In this document: in pieces, positions 1-10,711 of the stretch | Layout of the letters: each line of letters opens with the position of its first letter | How positions within the stretch are numbered: the first letter of the stretch is position 1 | Source: Scytalidium lignicola | Lineage: Eukaryota > Ascomycota > Leotiomycetes | Direction: 5' to 3' | Length of the DNA: 33,995 nt | NCBI GenBank assembly: GCA_002812745.2 | Contig: NCSJ02000422.1 | Coordinates: 1 to 33,995 of the forward strand | The notes under the pieces: model-generated | What the model saw: only the letters and a program-made list of their open reading frames with translations | Told to the model about the DNA's origin: nothing | Database searches by the model: none | Translations under genes and position numbers: made by a program

Positions 1-1620
1 GGTGCCACTCCCCAAGACTTGAGCAGGATCACCAGGGCGAGCTGGACGGCAGTACATGCTGGCTGGCTGATTTCGGCGTTGTTGATGCGCGACTCGGGCG
101 CTTGCTTGTTGAGCTCCTCTGCCATATGTTAGTCTTATACACTTCACATGCTTATACATATGCGCTAAATGCGAGTACCTGTTAAGTACCAAGATGCTCC
201 CATTGTGTGAAGATACGCTTCAGCCTGGCTAATGGCAGTGGTAAATGGTTTATAGCGTCGTAGCCCGGTAGCCATTTGAGCGTGTCTTTTTCCGGGTCAG
301 CGGAATGCAAATCATTCGCCCATAGCTAGATATTCAAGATGGAGGGACGGAGAGACGACTTACTGAGCACCTTGACCAGTGAAGGCATAGGCGATAGATC
401 GATCCTTTGCTTTGCTTGTTTTGCAGGTTAGCAGCTGGTCTTTCAAGCTAGACACTGAATTAGCTGTCACTGCGACTCGATAAGCGTAGTGCGTGCGGCG
501 CTGCCCAAGTGTATAACTGAGATCCGTTGCAAAGCTGCTGGACTCCGGTCCGGTATCTAGATATTCTCTGAAAGAAGATAGGTAAGAAGTAAGGCTGCTC
601 TCCAACTTAGCGGAGAGGACGAAGAGTCGCCGCACCGAATCGCCATTGGCATGATCGTGTCCGACAATGGCAACGGTAGGTCCGGTGCCATTTGTGCTGA
701 TGCCGTTCGTGCTGATGCCGTTCGTGTGCCCTGTGCCGTTGGAAAACTCCCTTGATGGACGAAGGATGGTTGGGGCTTCCTCAAGGAGAACTGCGGCGTT
801 GCTGCCGCCAAATCCTACATCCATGTGTCAGCCGTGCAATGTCTTAGGTACAGTACCGCCATGGGCATAGAGATGCCTATCCTCACCAAAATTTGTCACC
901 AGGACTCGCTTTGGCATGTTATGCGGCCAGGGTAATGTCGTGGTTGCTACCTATGTCCGTGGTTAATGCCCTTATCATCCTCTCATCTCTCCTCACCAAG
1001 CGTTGTCGCGAGAAGATGAGCAGCGATCACGTACCTTTAATTTCTCCCTCCCCTCGATGTTCTGGCTAAATTCCTCGAATCCGGCGTTCGGCAAGATGCA
1101 TCCATGTTGGATCATCATGATCGCCTTGACCATGCCGAGAATACCACTAGTGCCTTTCAAATGTCTATACCCATACACACGGGTCAGAGGAAATGTAGCG
1201 AATCCAGGCAAAACCTGCGTAAGACTCACCCAATATTAGACTTTATGGATCCTATATAGAGCGGGTTGGACGGCGTCCGCTCTCTCGCGAGTACCGCCAT
1301 GAAGGCCCCGGCCTCGATTGGATCACTAATCTCCAGCTATCATCTTTCTGAGCGTGAATGGGTCTGCGTGTTGACTTACCCTGCTTGGGTGCCGGTCCCA
1401 TGGCCCTACTCGTCACTTAGAAATCCTACGACGCAGCAGCTACAACGACAGCGCAGGGCTGTACCTCGATGACTGGTGTTTCGGACGGGCTTAGGCCAAT
1501 CTCTTCATGCACCCGCAAGATCAGCTTCTCTTGGACTGTCCTGCTGGGCATGGTGTGTGGCGTCGCTGACCGCACGAATCCTCGACAAATCATATTGCAG
1601 AGCAGGCTGTTTTTGAAGCT
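1..1620 (-). pseudogene. Partial polyketide synthase: C-terminal half of KS, linker and start of AT (NRPS-PKS remnant)
   Basis: A polyketide synthase segment read on the minus strand through small introns. Inferred exons: ~1600-1465, 1405-1380, 1325-1230, 1164-1035, 950-887, 814-364, then an unresolved stretch, then ~236-179 and 118 to the left edge. The KS part shows GHGTGTQAGDP (first catalytic His; its H, T and G are in the 26-nt exon), SNIGHLKG (second catalytic His) and the closing FGFGGSN. A KS-AT linker follows, then the AT opening GQGAQ near 364-378 and the AT stretch AEISQPACTAVQLAL near 40-85. Family knowledge: KS condenses and AT loads malonyl-type extenders. The KS half with the active-site Cys is missing, and the frame cannot be followed between about 237 and 325. 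The gene runs off the left edge. I infer a broken remnant, though the exon-intron pattern is well preserved. Confidence 0.85.
692..724 (-). repeat. 15-bp tandem repeat in the KS-AT linker
   Basis: Two adjacent 15-bp units (ttcgtgctgatgccg on the plus strand), plus a partial third, encode a repeated TNGIS in the inter-domain linker. The length is a multiple of three, so the frame is kept. Linkers tolerate such slippage repeats. Confidence 0.8.
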
Positions 1621-2563
1621 ACCGGAGCGCCGTCGCCCTCTCTCTGATCATCTCTCCCACGATCATGTTGCGCTGTACATTGACCTGTATCGGGACCACC
1701 GTGATTGTCGGCCCTAGTGTAGTCTCAAGGCCGGCTAAAGCAGGGGTGCGGCCAGACAGAACAAGACCATATGCAACACTCTCACTGCCTGCGTACGCTG
1801 CAGCCGTTAACGCCCATGACGCCTCGATAAATAATGGGATGTGAGCGAGGGCGACCTCAGCGCCAATGCGGTTCGAGGTTATCATCCGGGTCATCTTCTG
1901 CGTCGCATGAGGAGTATACCCCGTCTTGACTTTGGGGAAAATGGCTGGAGCACCTTTGAAACGGGATGCCCAGAATGACCTTGCTGCCGATTTGTCGATC
2001 CCGAGGCAGTATGCCACAAATGCCTTGAATGAGGCACGCACCTCTGGTGCGTGTCCACCATATATACGTATTATGTCCGTGGATAGAGAAGCCATAGACG
2101 AGTGGTCCATGACCGCGTGATGCATCGTCAACACCAAGTTCCGGTCGATGATGGCCGAACGGAAGAGCGGTACTCCCAAATCAAAGGGTTGAGCCTCATC
2201 ATCGCGTATATACTGCTCGACGTCCTCTGACAGGCACCGCGTGTAGTGCTCCTCATTCGTGACGACCTGCATCAGCCCAAAACGACAGTCGACCAGGCGG
2301 GTTCGCAGAACGGGGTTCAGCGAGACAACCCGTCGCAGAGCTGCACACCACCGGTCTCGATCCAAGTCTGCGCCCAGAGACAAGACAAGTCGGATCACGC
2401 TCGCGCCGCTATGGATCCCAGATTCTGCCATGGTGCGATTCTGCAGCGGCGTACACACGTATATATCCTCGATCTGACCTGGGGACACGTGACATGCCTC
2501 TGCGATCTCTCCCAGCGTTGTCTTGTCCACCTCATCTCGCGACATCACTGTCGGCAGCCCCAT
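1619..2563 (-). pseudogene. NRPS condensation domain, N-terminal end of the hybrid gene, cut short
   Basis: An uninterrupted frame of 314 codons starting at ATG 2563. Residues about 31-45 (IEDIYVCTPLQNRTM) match the opening of fungal condensation domains. HHAVMDHSS gives the HHxxxD catalytic motif. Near the end, SGRTPALAGLETTLGPTI matches the bridging/latch motif late in the fold. The domain stops at a TAG (1621-1619), roughly 100 residues before a condensation domain normally ends, and KS sequence in another frame follows at once. C domains form the amide bond between carrier-bound substrates. An N-terminal C domain followed by KS-AT suggests an original C-A-T-KS-AT order, with A and T lost. 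It could instead be two independent gene fragments placed side by side. P450 3511-5079 diverges from it and may have been co-regulated. Confidence 0.85.
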
Positions 2564-3510
2564 CGTGACTGATGACTTTCTAGGATCACCACCACCAAGC
2601 GGCTACTGTGAGGATGATGCCCGTACACGCCAAGCTAGCAGGCTAGATATCTTAGATATGGTAGCTCACGTCTTCCACAGACGACCCGAGGAAGACCTGC
2701 GTGGTAAATCGCTCATCAGAAGGAATGAGAAGTATTATATAGTACTTAGAACTTGAACCTCTGATAATATGGTCTCGCACGATTGCGCTGCCTAGGCCCT
2801 TTTTGGCGTGTCATCGTCGACATGGAATTGCGCCTGCCGAGTGGTGCGATGTGGTGGAAGGGAGGGGGGGTTCGCCGAGTGATTTCATTCCCTGTGGGTG
2901 TCTACCTAGTTGGAATGCGGGAAGCGGGCGCAGCGGGGCGCGATAACGCTAGCAGGGACGCTCCCGCCGATCGCGCACGGCCTGCAACGTCGACTGGGGT
3001 ACTAGCGTCGGGAAAGGGATGCGAGGTGACATAATCTTACTTGTACCACTTAACCACTTGCCATATATAGTAGTCCATCTCACTATGAGGGGTCACGGCA
3101 AACGGCATCTCTGCACTCTGTCAACACCACCTGCGGAGGGCATCGACAGGATGGCATCGACAGGACGCTAAACCTGTATCTTCCCGTCAATCCTGTCGTC
3201 GTCAGCGGCCGGATTAACGGCTACTGCCTGAAAAAGGAAAGAGTCCCAGTACTCGTTATGGGTACATGTGTTTCCCCCCCATAGCCCAAAGACGTTTATA
3301 CTCGCAAGCTCATATCAGCTTCTTCTCTCATATTTCTATCCTCTTGGATACAGTCGAGTACTATCATCTATTCGTAGCCATCTCTTGTTCTTCTCCCCGC
3401 TGCATTAGCTGAGATCAGACAGCAAATCACCGTCACGGTATTTGAGCATCCCCTCACCGCGTAATTCGACAGAGAGAAGCAAAGCCGCCTGGTAGACAGC
3501 TCAAACTACC
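2564..3510. promoter_or_regulatory. Divergent intergenic region between NRPS-PKS remnant and P450
   Basis: About 950 bp separate the two divergent starts. I see no supported gene. Open frames here lack codon-usage or domain support. There is a TATA-like tttata at 3295-3300 followed by a pyrimidine-rich tract (about 3311-3400), consistent with a fungal core promoter and leader for the P450. A 14-bp direct repeat (ggcatcgacaggat) lies at 3139-3165. Binding sites for a pathway regulator cannot be named from the sequence. Confidence 0.45.
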
Positions 3511-5079
3511 ATGATCCTCGACGTCGTGTTAATACAAAACGCAGGGCTGGCTCTAGTTGTGCTGGCCGTAGGTCTCGTTCTCTATGACCGCTTGCGGACT
3601 AAACGATCTTTCGAAGTTCGTCCCAAACTGCCCAAGCTTCCGATTGTGGGAGCCAGGGAGGGGGAATGGTTTCCCAAGCTGGGGGCCTGGTGGAGGAATT
3701 CGATCGACGTGAGGACGGCGACACAAGAGGCTTACAAGTTCAAAGACCAGCTCTGCATTCTACCCATCGTGGACCTGGGCAGTACGGTGATCCTCCCGCC
3801 AACGGACGTCGGCTGGTACTACGACCTGCCTGACTCCGACGTCAGCACCCACGACCATCTCTTCGATGCATTCCAGCTCCACTGGACCCTCACCGACCCG
3901 CAGCTGATGGAGGATGAGAGGCCCATCCATCATATCCTGATCAGCACAAAGTTAACACGGCAGATGAATAATATCCTCCCCACGTTAGCAGTTGATATCC
4001 CCTGCACCCTCCGCGATGCCTGGGGAACGGACACAGAGAATTTCAAGCAGATATGCCCCATGACCGAGCTGCCACCAGTCGTCGGGCCCGTAGCAAACCT
4101 AGCCTTCGTCGGTGCCGCGACATGCTATAACAAGACTTTGGTTAACGGCGCCATCGACTTTGCCCAAGGTCTGGCTATCACCGCAATCGTGGTGCGGCTC
4201 ACTCCACAGGTGCTGCGGCCGCTCGTCACGCCTCTGGTGACACTGCCACAGAGGATAGGGGCATGGCGATTCTTCGGTGCACTGCGGCCCGAGCTCAACC
4301 GACGCCTTCAAGAGCTCTCCACCGATCCAGGCTCCGCCTCCAAATATAACGACTTCCTCCAGTGGACCATTGATGCGGCTATCGAGAGCGGAGACCCGTA
4401 CATGATGAAGCCAGAAACCATCATGGGCCGTCTCTTGTTGCTCAATTTCTTGGCGATCCACACGACCGCCCTCACCGTCTCACACGCCACCTCGCCAGCC
4501 AACATCGAGGAGCTGCGGACCGAGATTGCAAGCGCGCTGGAGGCCAATGGTGGGAAGTGGACCAAGAAAACATTGGCAGAGATGCCCAAGCTAGACTCGA
4601 TGTTTCGCGAATCTCACCGGATGAATCCGCCGACCATCATCGGCTCACCAAAGCTCGTGGTCGCGCGAGAAGGAATCACCACTCCGGAGGGCGTACATCT
4701 CCGTTACGGCACGTACCTCAGCATAATGGGATACCCTATTTTCCGTGACCCGACGCTGTACCCAGAGCCGGAGACCTTCAAGCCATTCCGATTCTCAGAG
4801 CTACTCGAGGACATAGGCTCACAAGGGTTGGTATTAGAAAAGGCGCGCCAAGGGTGGACCAGAACGGGCAAGTGGTTCTCAACCTTTGGGGGTGGTCGGC
4901 ATGCTTGCCCGGGACGTTTCTTTGCGTCAGCCTCGAGCAAGATCTTCCTGGCACATGTCCTCATGAATTATGATATTGAGAAGGTTCCAGAGCGGGCCCC
5001 AGGCCCTACCGTTGGCATGCTTCTGCTACCACCGTTCACGGCAACGATTAGGGTTAGGCGGCGGAAGGAGGCTATATAA
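3511..5079 (+). CDS. Cytochrome P450 monooxygenase
   Basis: An intronless frame of 522 codons, the usual length for a microsomal fungal P450. Residues about 5-25 are a hydrophobic anchor, followed by a basic stretch and a Pro-rich hinge (PKLPKLPIVG). The I-helix oxygen-binding site reads AIHTT (residues 315-319), a variant seen in fungal P450s. The K-helix ExxR is ESHR (367-370). The meander region reads FKPFRFSE. The heme loop is FGGGRHACPGRFF with the thiolate ligand at Cys466. It should hydroxylate or otherwise oxidise a lipophilic substrate at the ER with a P450 reductase. Its place next to an NRPS-PKS remnant suggests a tailoring enzyme, but its substrate is unknown. Unlike its neighbour it shows no frame damage or AT drift. 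The ATG at 3511 is chosen because it gives the full membrane anchor. Confidence 0.95.
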   Translation: MILDVVLIQNAGLALVVLAVGLVLYDRLRTKRSFEVRPKLPKLPIVGAREGEWFPKLGAWWRNSIDVRTATQEAYKFKDQLCILPIVDLGSTVILPPTDVGWYYDLPDSDVSTHDHLFDAFQLHWTLTDPQLMEDERPIHHILISTKLTRQMNNILPTLAVDIPCTLRDAWGTDTENFKQICPMTELPPVVGPVANLAFVGAATCYNKTLVNGAIDFAQGLAITAIVVRLTPQVLRPLVTPLVTLPQRIGAWRFFGALRPELNRRLQELSTDPGSASKYNDFLQWTIDAAIESGDPYMMKPETIMGRLLLLNFLAIHTTALTVSHATSPANIEELRTEIASALEANGGKWTKKTLAEMPKLDSMFRESHRMNPPTIIGSPKLVVAREGITTPEGVHLRYGTYLSIMGYPIFRDPTLYPEPETFKPFRFSELLEDIGSQGLVLEKARQGWTRTGKWFSTFGGGRHACPGRFFASASSKIFLAHVLMNYDIEKVPERAPGPTVGMLLLPPFTATIRVRRRKEAI

Positions 5080-5668
5080 GCCTCGAGCGTCCAAAGGAGT
5101 CGCGAGTGATTCTAACTATGTGCTTTGTTAGCCGTGATAGCCACTCTATACAGTAGTAGATCCTGAAGTTATGAGGCATAACAACCTAGTACATTACACA
5201 TACATTAATAAAAATATATAAGTAAATCTCTCCTCCAAATGTAACAAGAAGCAAGTCTTGCCTATATAATATGTAATAAGCTTAAGAAAAGATTATAAGT
5301 TAAAGTCTGTAATTGTAATTCTAGTTGAGCCTAAGGCTCCTATCTGCTAAAAAAAGAATGTGAGTTTAATAGCTAAAGAAATCTAGCTGATCTCATCTCT
5401 CCCATTCTCCCTGACAGAATCTATAGGATCAATGAAACCCACTTATATAATCCTTCTCGTATGACACTAGTCTCATGTTCCCTATTTTCCTAGTACTTCA
5501 GGTTCTCTGTGTAGTGTTGGCTACCGAGCCTCAGGCCTTTAGCACCTAGGTTTGGAACAGCTAGCTAATCTAGAACTAAACACTACACCCTCTCCGAATC
5601 ACTCACTATTACCATGAACAACAAGCACCTGGCACAAACATGTTTTAGTAAAATAAGCCTTGGAGAGT
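5080..5668. other. 3' flank of the P450, no gene seen
   Basis: The DNA becomes AT-rich soon after the P450 stop. An AATAAA at 5207-5212, about 130 bp after the stop, is a plausible polyadenylation signal. I see no coding region in the rest. Confidence 0.5.
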
Positions 5669-6168
5669 TCACAACTGCATAATCCTAAAGTCTTCATGGT
5701 AAATTCCGTCAAACGAGACGTCAATATCGATACAAATCCAAAGTTCGTTGCCATTCTTAAGGTAGAACTTGATTGAGCCTTTAGCAAGGAACACATCGAT
5801 GTTAACCGCAACACCATCCTTCAAGTTACAGTAAACTGTACCGAGAGCTATGCCAAGGATAGCAACACTGATCCCAGTTTCGTAGGTATCAGTGTCAACC
5901 CAGCCATTGAGCTAAAAGTATGTTAAAAGGAATTCGGCCTTATATGATTATACATAAAGCAACTGGACCGAAGGGCCATTCAAATTCACGACCCTTTATA
6001 CTTTTCCCAGGTCCAATTAACAAGTCCTTGCCAGTCTGCTTTACAGAGAAATTCCCCTTTCCATCACGAGTGAGTTGCACTACTGCGCCTGTGTTTTCTG
6101 TCAGTAAACATATTAATTCCTTAAAAGGATAGTCTAATTCTACCAAGGATGATTTCTGATTGAGACAT
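5669..6168 (-). pseudogene. Small gene of unknown function, about 136 residues, possibly damaged
   Basis: Three exons can be traced on the minus strand: 6168-6144 (ATG, reading MSQSEIIL), 6097-5954, and 5911-5669 (80 codons and a stop). Intron 1 (6143-6098, 46 bp, GTAGAA...CAG) joins in frame. Intron 2 has a good donor (GTATAA at 5953) and acceptor (TTTTAG), but the phases differ by one base. So either a weaker donor upstream is used or there is a one-base lesion. The last exon has alternating polar and hydrophobic residues typical of beta strands (KGSIKFYLKNGNELWICIDI) and Cys at two places. No signal peptide or membrane segment is evident. I do not recognise the family and assign no function. 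Several low-complexity open frames on other frames here are shadows of it. Confidence 0.55.
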
Positions 6169-6176
6169 GACTTCAA

Positions 6177-8470
6177 ATGTATCGGAAAGATATATTCCTT
6201 TAAAAGGTTGAGATTTAAGGTATTATAATGCAGTTGCAGAGATTTAATGCTGTTTGAAGACTTAGAAGAGCAGGAAACTGAAGAATTTGCTACTATTATT
6301 TATCCCTTTTGCTGTCATCTCCTTTGAGGCACCTAATTCCAATTTAGGATTTACAATTGCGTAACGAATATGCAATGGCATGGTATAGAAGAACTTAGTG
6401 TAAGAAATCCCTTGGTACAATATAGCTCACATATCAAATACCATTTAAAACATACGTACATGATATGCACAAGAGCTGCATAAGGATAGATATGCTGATG
6501 ATCCCCACTGAGTCCATCCAATCATCAGATCGTATAATACTCAGTCGCAGAAAAATCCATTTGCCTGGAGCTGTGGTCTTCCTGGGGAACTATATAGCAA
6601 TGAAATCTCGACTGATTGTTTCTCTTCCCTGAAAATAATAAAAGAAGTTGGGAGAGTAATTGCGTGGGACTGGTCTATACACCGCCCGCCAGCAGTTAAT
6701 TTCGATGCGGCGTTTTGGTTATCGTGGTGCAACGCTACGGATCTGGCTGGCCGATTTAGTCGCTGATTAGTTTGTTACGAATTTACTTTCTACTTCCACA
6801 CTGTGCACATCACTCCCATGGTCACCGTGGCTACACGACGCTGGCAGCTATAGAATATCCTTGTTACTCCTTGCATGGAAATCTTCGCAATCATCCTATT
6901 TGCCAAGCATTTTAATGGTGACTGCTGGAGCTGGAAAAGAGTACCTATGTGCTAGCATCCGTAGTCGTGCGGCAGCTAGTTATGTGTAACATTCAGCCCT
7001 GTAGTATGGAGCGGTGGATGTAGCAGGCTAAATGAGCTGGTTCGTGAAATTACGCAACACAACAGTTCTTATATGCAGAAGGCATGTTTAATTATTGGGC
7101 CACGTTGCTGGAATATAGTAGGAAGCGCATTATTTCTATAGCACTTGCTAATGTCATGCATAAAATCAGCTTATTTATAAGACAAAATTGCAAAATTTAG
7201 TTAAAGCAATGCAGCATGATAATTGTAAGGCCATTGGCCCTTTAATTACATTTAACCCGCTTCCCCCATTCAGCTCTAGCTGAAATTGAGACCCCATGGT
7301 ACAACCTTCACACACTCTTCACCCCTACGGTTTAGCCACTTTATATCAACATCTGTGTCGGTTTCAAAGCTGCTAAAAGGGCTAAGTTTATCTATTTTGA
7401 CAAGTAATCTCTGGCTTGGGTATAAGTGCGTTAAGCAAGAAAAGACAATCAAATACAGAGAAATAACACTGACAGAGGATAGAGGTTTCAGAATAATAAT
7501 TTTGTAAAATCACGAACAAAGCATCTACTGATCGACGTGCTAACAGGGACATATCTATGGTTAAGTCTGACTGACCACCTTTGTACTATGTTAGGTAAGT
7601 AAGCCATACTATGATATAGTACAGCGTGATATGAAAATGAGCAAGACGATCTAGGAAATGCAGTAGATCCATGGTAGGGAATTCGGAATATTCATATTTA
7701 TCAGCAAATTTCTCACAAATTTCGAGTGAATGTTTGTTTTTTTAAAACACGGGATGAGAGCAAATGCAGTACTACCTTTGTCAGCTGATCTCTCGACACT
7801 CACAAGAAGAAAAGCNAAAAAAAAAGGAGCAAAGATCTTCTTTACTTACAATCTATCTCGTTTTAAGAGCTTGAAAATCACTGACTCTCTACTCCTTACA
7901 AGTTTCTAAAGGGTTATCAAAAGTCTAACAATTTACAAATAAATAATAATATTATAGTTAAAAGTGATTTACATACTTTGCAAAAAGTGAATTCACATAT
8001 AGTTGCTTAAATTTCTAGCTTAATGTTTGATGAGGCAATAGCCTTACAATGTATAATGCTAGAAGTTAAAATACAATCTTTGAATCTTTTTTTAAAATCA
8101 AATCTCATACAGTGACACTTTTACTTATCATGCATGAAAAGATGAATAAGAGAGTAATACACTTTGTATGAGTAATCGAGAATCCTATTAAGGATAATAA
8201 ACTTCCTTTAAACAAACGAATAGCTTACTTACGCGCTTTATTAAAACTTCTGCTACTCTTACACAAGGCATCAGTTAAGAGATTAGTAAAAACAAGTATT
8301 GGAGTCAAGTCTTTTATTGTTAACATTGATGATATAATAATCTACTAAGTTATTTATTTTATCTTTATATAAGTTTTATATTAGTATAATGATTTGTAAA
8401 ACATTGTTTTCTTGCCNTTTTTAATTGTTTATCTATTTTTTTTTAAAGTATTTGAAGAATAGTCTGTTGT
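6177..8470. other. AT-rich transition region, no gene supported
   Basis: About 2.3 kb with rising AT content, strongest after about 7.8 kb. Open frames are short and have no recognisable motifs. Single Ns occur beside poly-A and poly-T at 7816 and 8417. It may contain decayed mobile DNA, but I cannot assign any family. Confidence 0.5.
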
Positions 8471-8473
8471 TAA

Positions 8474-8558
8474 CAGTGTTGGGATTGATTTAATTTAATT
8501 TTTAGTTATTAATTAAATTAAATTAAACCTAGATTTTTGTTAATTAAATTAAATTAAA
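8474..8558 (+). repeat. Left terminal inverted repeat (RIP-altered)
   Basis: Begins CAGTGTTGG and carries TTAATTAAATTAAATTAAA units. These match the reverse complement of the right end after C-to-T changes. The foldback element starts 6 bp further in. Confidence 0.65.
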
Positions 8559-8563
8559 TTGTA

Positions 8564-10291
8564 TGTTGACTGGAAATGCAGGAATACAGAACCATTATTG
8601 TATTGATTGCTTAAGGAGTCTACAACTACAGCAGATTTTATATATACAGAGAGTTATAGTTGTAAAACTATTATGGTCAACAGTTATGGTTGTACAAGCA
8701 CCTTACAAGTGCTTATAGTTGTCTACAATGGTAGCCTACCATAAACCCTATCCGTAAGCCTTAGCATAGGCAACCATAAGAACATTATGAAGTGGTATCT
8801 GTAAACTTCAAATATTATAATATGCCTTTATGTTATGAACATATGAAGGCTGTGTAAAGTGGATCTAAGTTTCCTAGGGTGAAAACATCAAAATTGATGG
8901 CCTTGTAAGGACTTAATTCATAGTATTCAGCTTAACAAATTGTAAATTTAACAATTTGAGGAAATCAATGTGTTTCCAAATTATAAGTAACTTTGTAAGG
9001 TTGTTAGTAACTATAATTAAGGTAAGTATATAATTTAACTTAATTTCACCAGATTAAACCTTCTTGTGAATATAATGATAATATATATTAATATACTTAG
9101 TATGATTTGATTGTTCTAACGNTTTTAACAAGTGTTAAAAAGCTTTGATTATTACTATTTAAGGTTATAATAATCTTAATACTAATTGTAGTTATTTAAA
9201 GTTTAATAAGGAACTTTGATAGCTAAATGGCTTCTTAAGAAGCCTTTGATAAAGTATAATATTCAGCCTTTGTAGTTGATAAGGTGATATAAGGAAGGTG
9301 TTGACAATGCTAAGAAATAAGTCCTTTAACAAGAAATAGACTGGCCGGACCGTTGCATTGGACCGTGGTNCCGTCCGGACGAGACCGTAAGCCACACGGT
9401 CTTGTCCGCAAAAATTTAAGCGAGACCGTAAGCTATACGGTTCAGTCTCAAGGTTTTGAGACCGAACCGTGAAACGGTCCTCACTTTTTGTTGTCAGACC
9501 AGACTATAGTCTCACAGTCTAGTCTTAAAATTTTAACTTCAGACCGTAGACTATATAATCTAGTCTCAAANTTTTGACTTCAGACTGTGGTCTGTACAGT
9601 CCAGACCATACAGACCACAGTCTTGAAACGGTCCCCACAAAACTCACAGTCTGGTCTAGTCTGAACTGATTGGCCAGTCTAATTATTACAACTTTAAATG
9701 ATAATAATCAAAGCTCTTTAACATTTATTAAAATGTTAGAACAATCAAATCATACTAAGCACATTGATATACACTATTATTACATCTGTAAGAAGGTTCA
9801 ATCTGGTGAAATTAAGCTAAACTATGTACTTACCTTAATTATAGCTGTTAACAGCCTTACAAAGTCACTTACAACTTGGAAACACACTGATTTCCTCAAA
9901 TTGTTGAATTTACAGTCTGTTAAGCTGAATACTATGAATTAAGTCCTTATAAGGCTATTAATTTTGGTGTTTTCACTATAGGAAACTTAGATCCACTTTA
10001 CATAGCCTTTATATGTTCGTAGTATAAGGGTATGTTATAATATTTAGAGTTTACAGATATTACTTCACAGTGTTCTTACAATTGTTTATACTAAGGCTTA
10101 TAAATAAGGTTTACAGTAGACTACTACTGTAAGTAACTATAAGTACTTGTAAGGTGTTTGTACAATTATAACTGTTGACTATAACGGTTTTATAGCCATA
10201 ACTCTTTGTATATATAGAATTTGTTGTAGTTGTAAACTCTTTAAACAATTAATATAATAGTAGTTCTGTATTCCTACGTTTCCAGTCAACA
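8564..10291. mobile_element. Foldback-type element with ~610-bp inverted arms
   Basis: The ends are TGTTGACTGG (8564-8573) and CCAGTCAACA (10282-10291). The arms, 8564 to about 9180 and about 9680 to 10291, are reverse complements along nearly their whole length. They differ mainly by C/T and G/A exchanges, as expected from RIP on the two copies. Between them lies a repeat-rich centre. No transposase frame is visible, so this is a non-autonomous candidate. Open frames inside the arms are not supported as genes. A target duplication is not clear: the bases outside are gta on the left and ata on the right. Confidence 0.8.
9335..9680. repeat. Degenerate GACCGT tandem array in the foldback centre
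   Basis: Six or so units of about 40 bp carry paired gagaccgt...acggtc motifs, making each unit a small inverted repeat. Units on the left keep CCG (gaccgtaagccacacggtc). Units on the right read like C-to-T versions (gactatagtctcacagtc). It is clearly less AT-rich than its surroundings. Confidence 0.7.
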
Positions 10292-10711
10292 ATATAATTA
10301 AAGAATAAAAAAAACAAGTTAACTAATTATACTTATTAACAATTATTAACATTTACTTAAGAGAAAATACTAATATAATAAATTCTAAACTTAAATTCTT
10401 AAGAATATACTTCNTTTTTACTTTAAAATACAAGAAATAACTTAAATTATTTGAATTATTAATTAAGATAATACTTTTTCAACTGAATTATTATTTTTTA
10501 TAAGTTATAATTAAATTTATAAATTTAAACTTTATAATTTATAAGTTATTACTTTATTAAGAAAAACCTTTAATTTAATATATATAAATAAAACTAATTT
10601 AAAAGCTTATAATTATTATTCGTTAAATTTAAGCAATTATACAAGTAAATAAACTTATATAAACTTTTTTAAAAAAAGTCTGAAAAGTTATAAAGTATTT
10701 TAATACATTTA

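Noticed and set aside
1926..2572. Plus-strand open frames opposite the condensation domain
   Set aside because: Shadows; the minus strand carries the HHxxxD and latch motifs.
2783..3034. 83-codon open frame upstream of the P450
   Set aside because: Lies in the divergent promoter region, with biased composition and no recognisable motif.
8285..8350. Plus-strand stretch reading FIVNIDDIIIY, reminiscent of a copia RT YVDD box
   Set aside because: Flanking residues do not match a copia RT and the frame stops at once; a chance match in AT-rich DNA is likely.
9335..9680. Possible CRISPR-like array
   Set aside because: Units are contiguous, degenerate and palindromic with no unique spacers, and the organism is a fungus.
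9670..9942. 90-codon open frame in the right arm of the foldback element
   Set aside because: The mirrored arm does not keep an equivalent frame and the product is low-complexity; treated as non-coding repeat.
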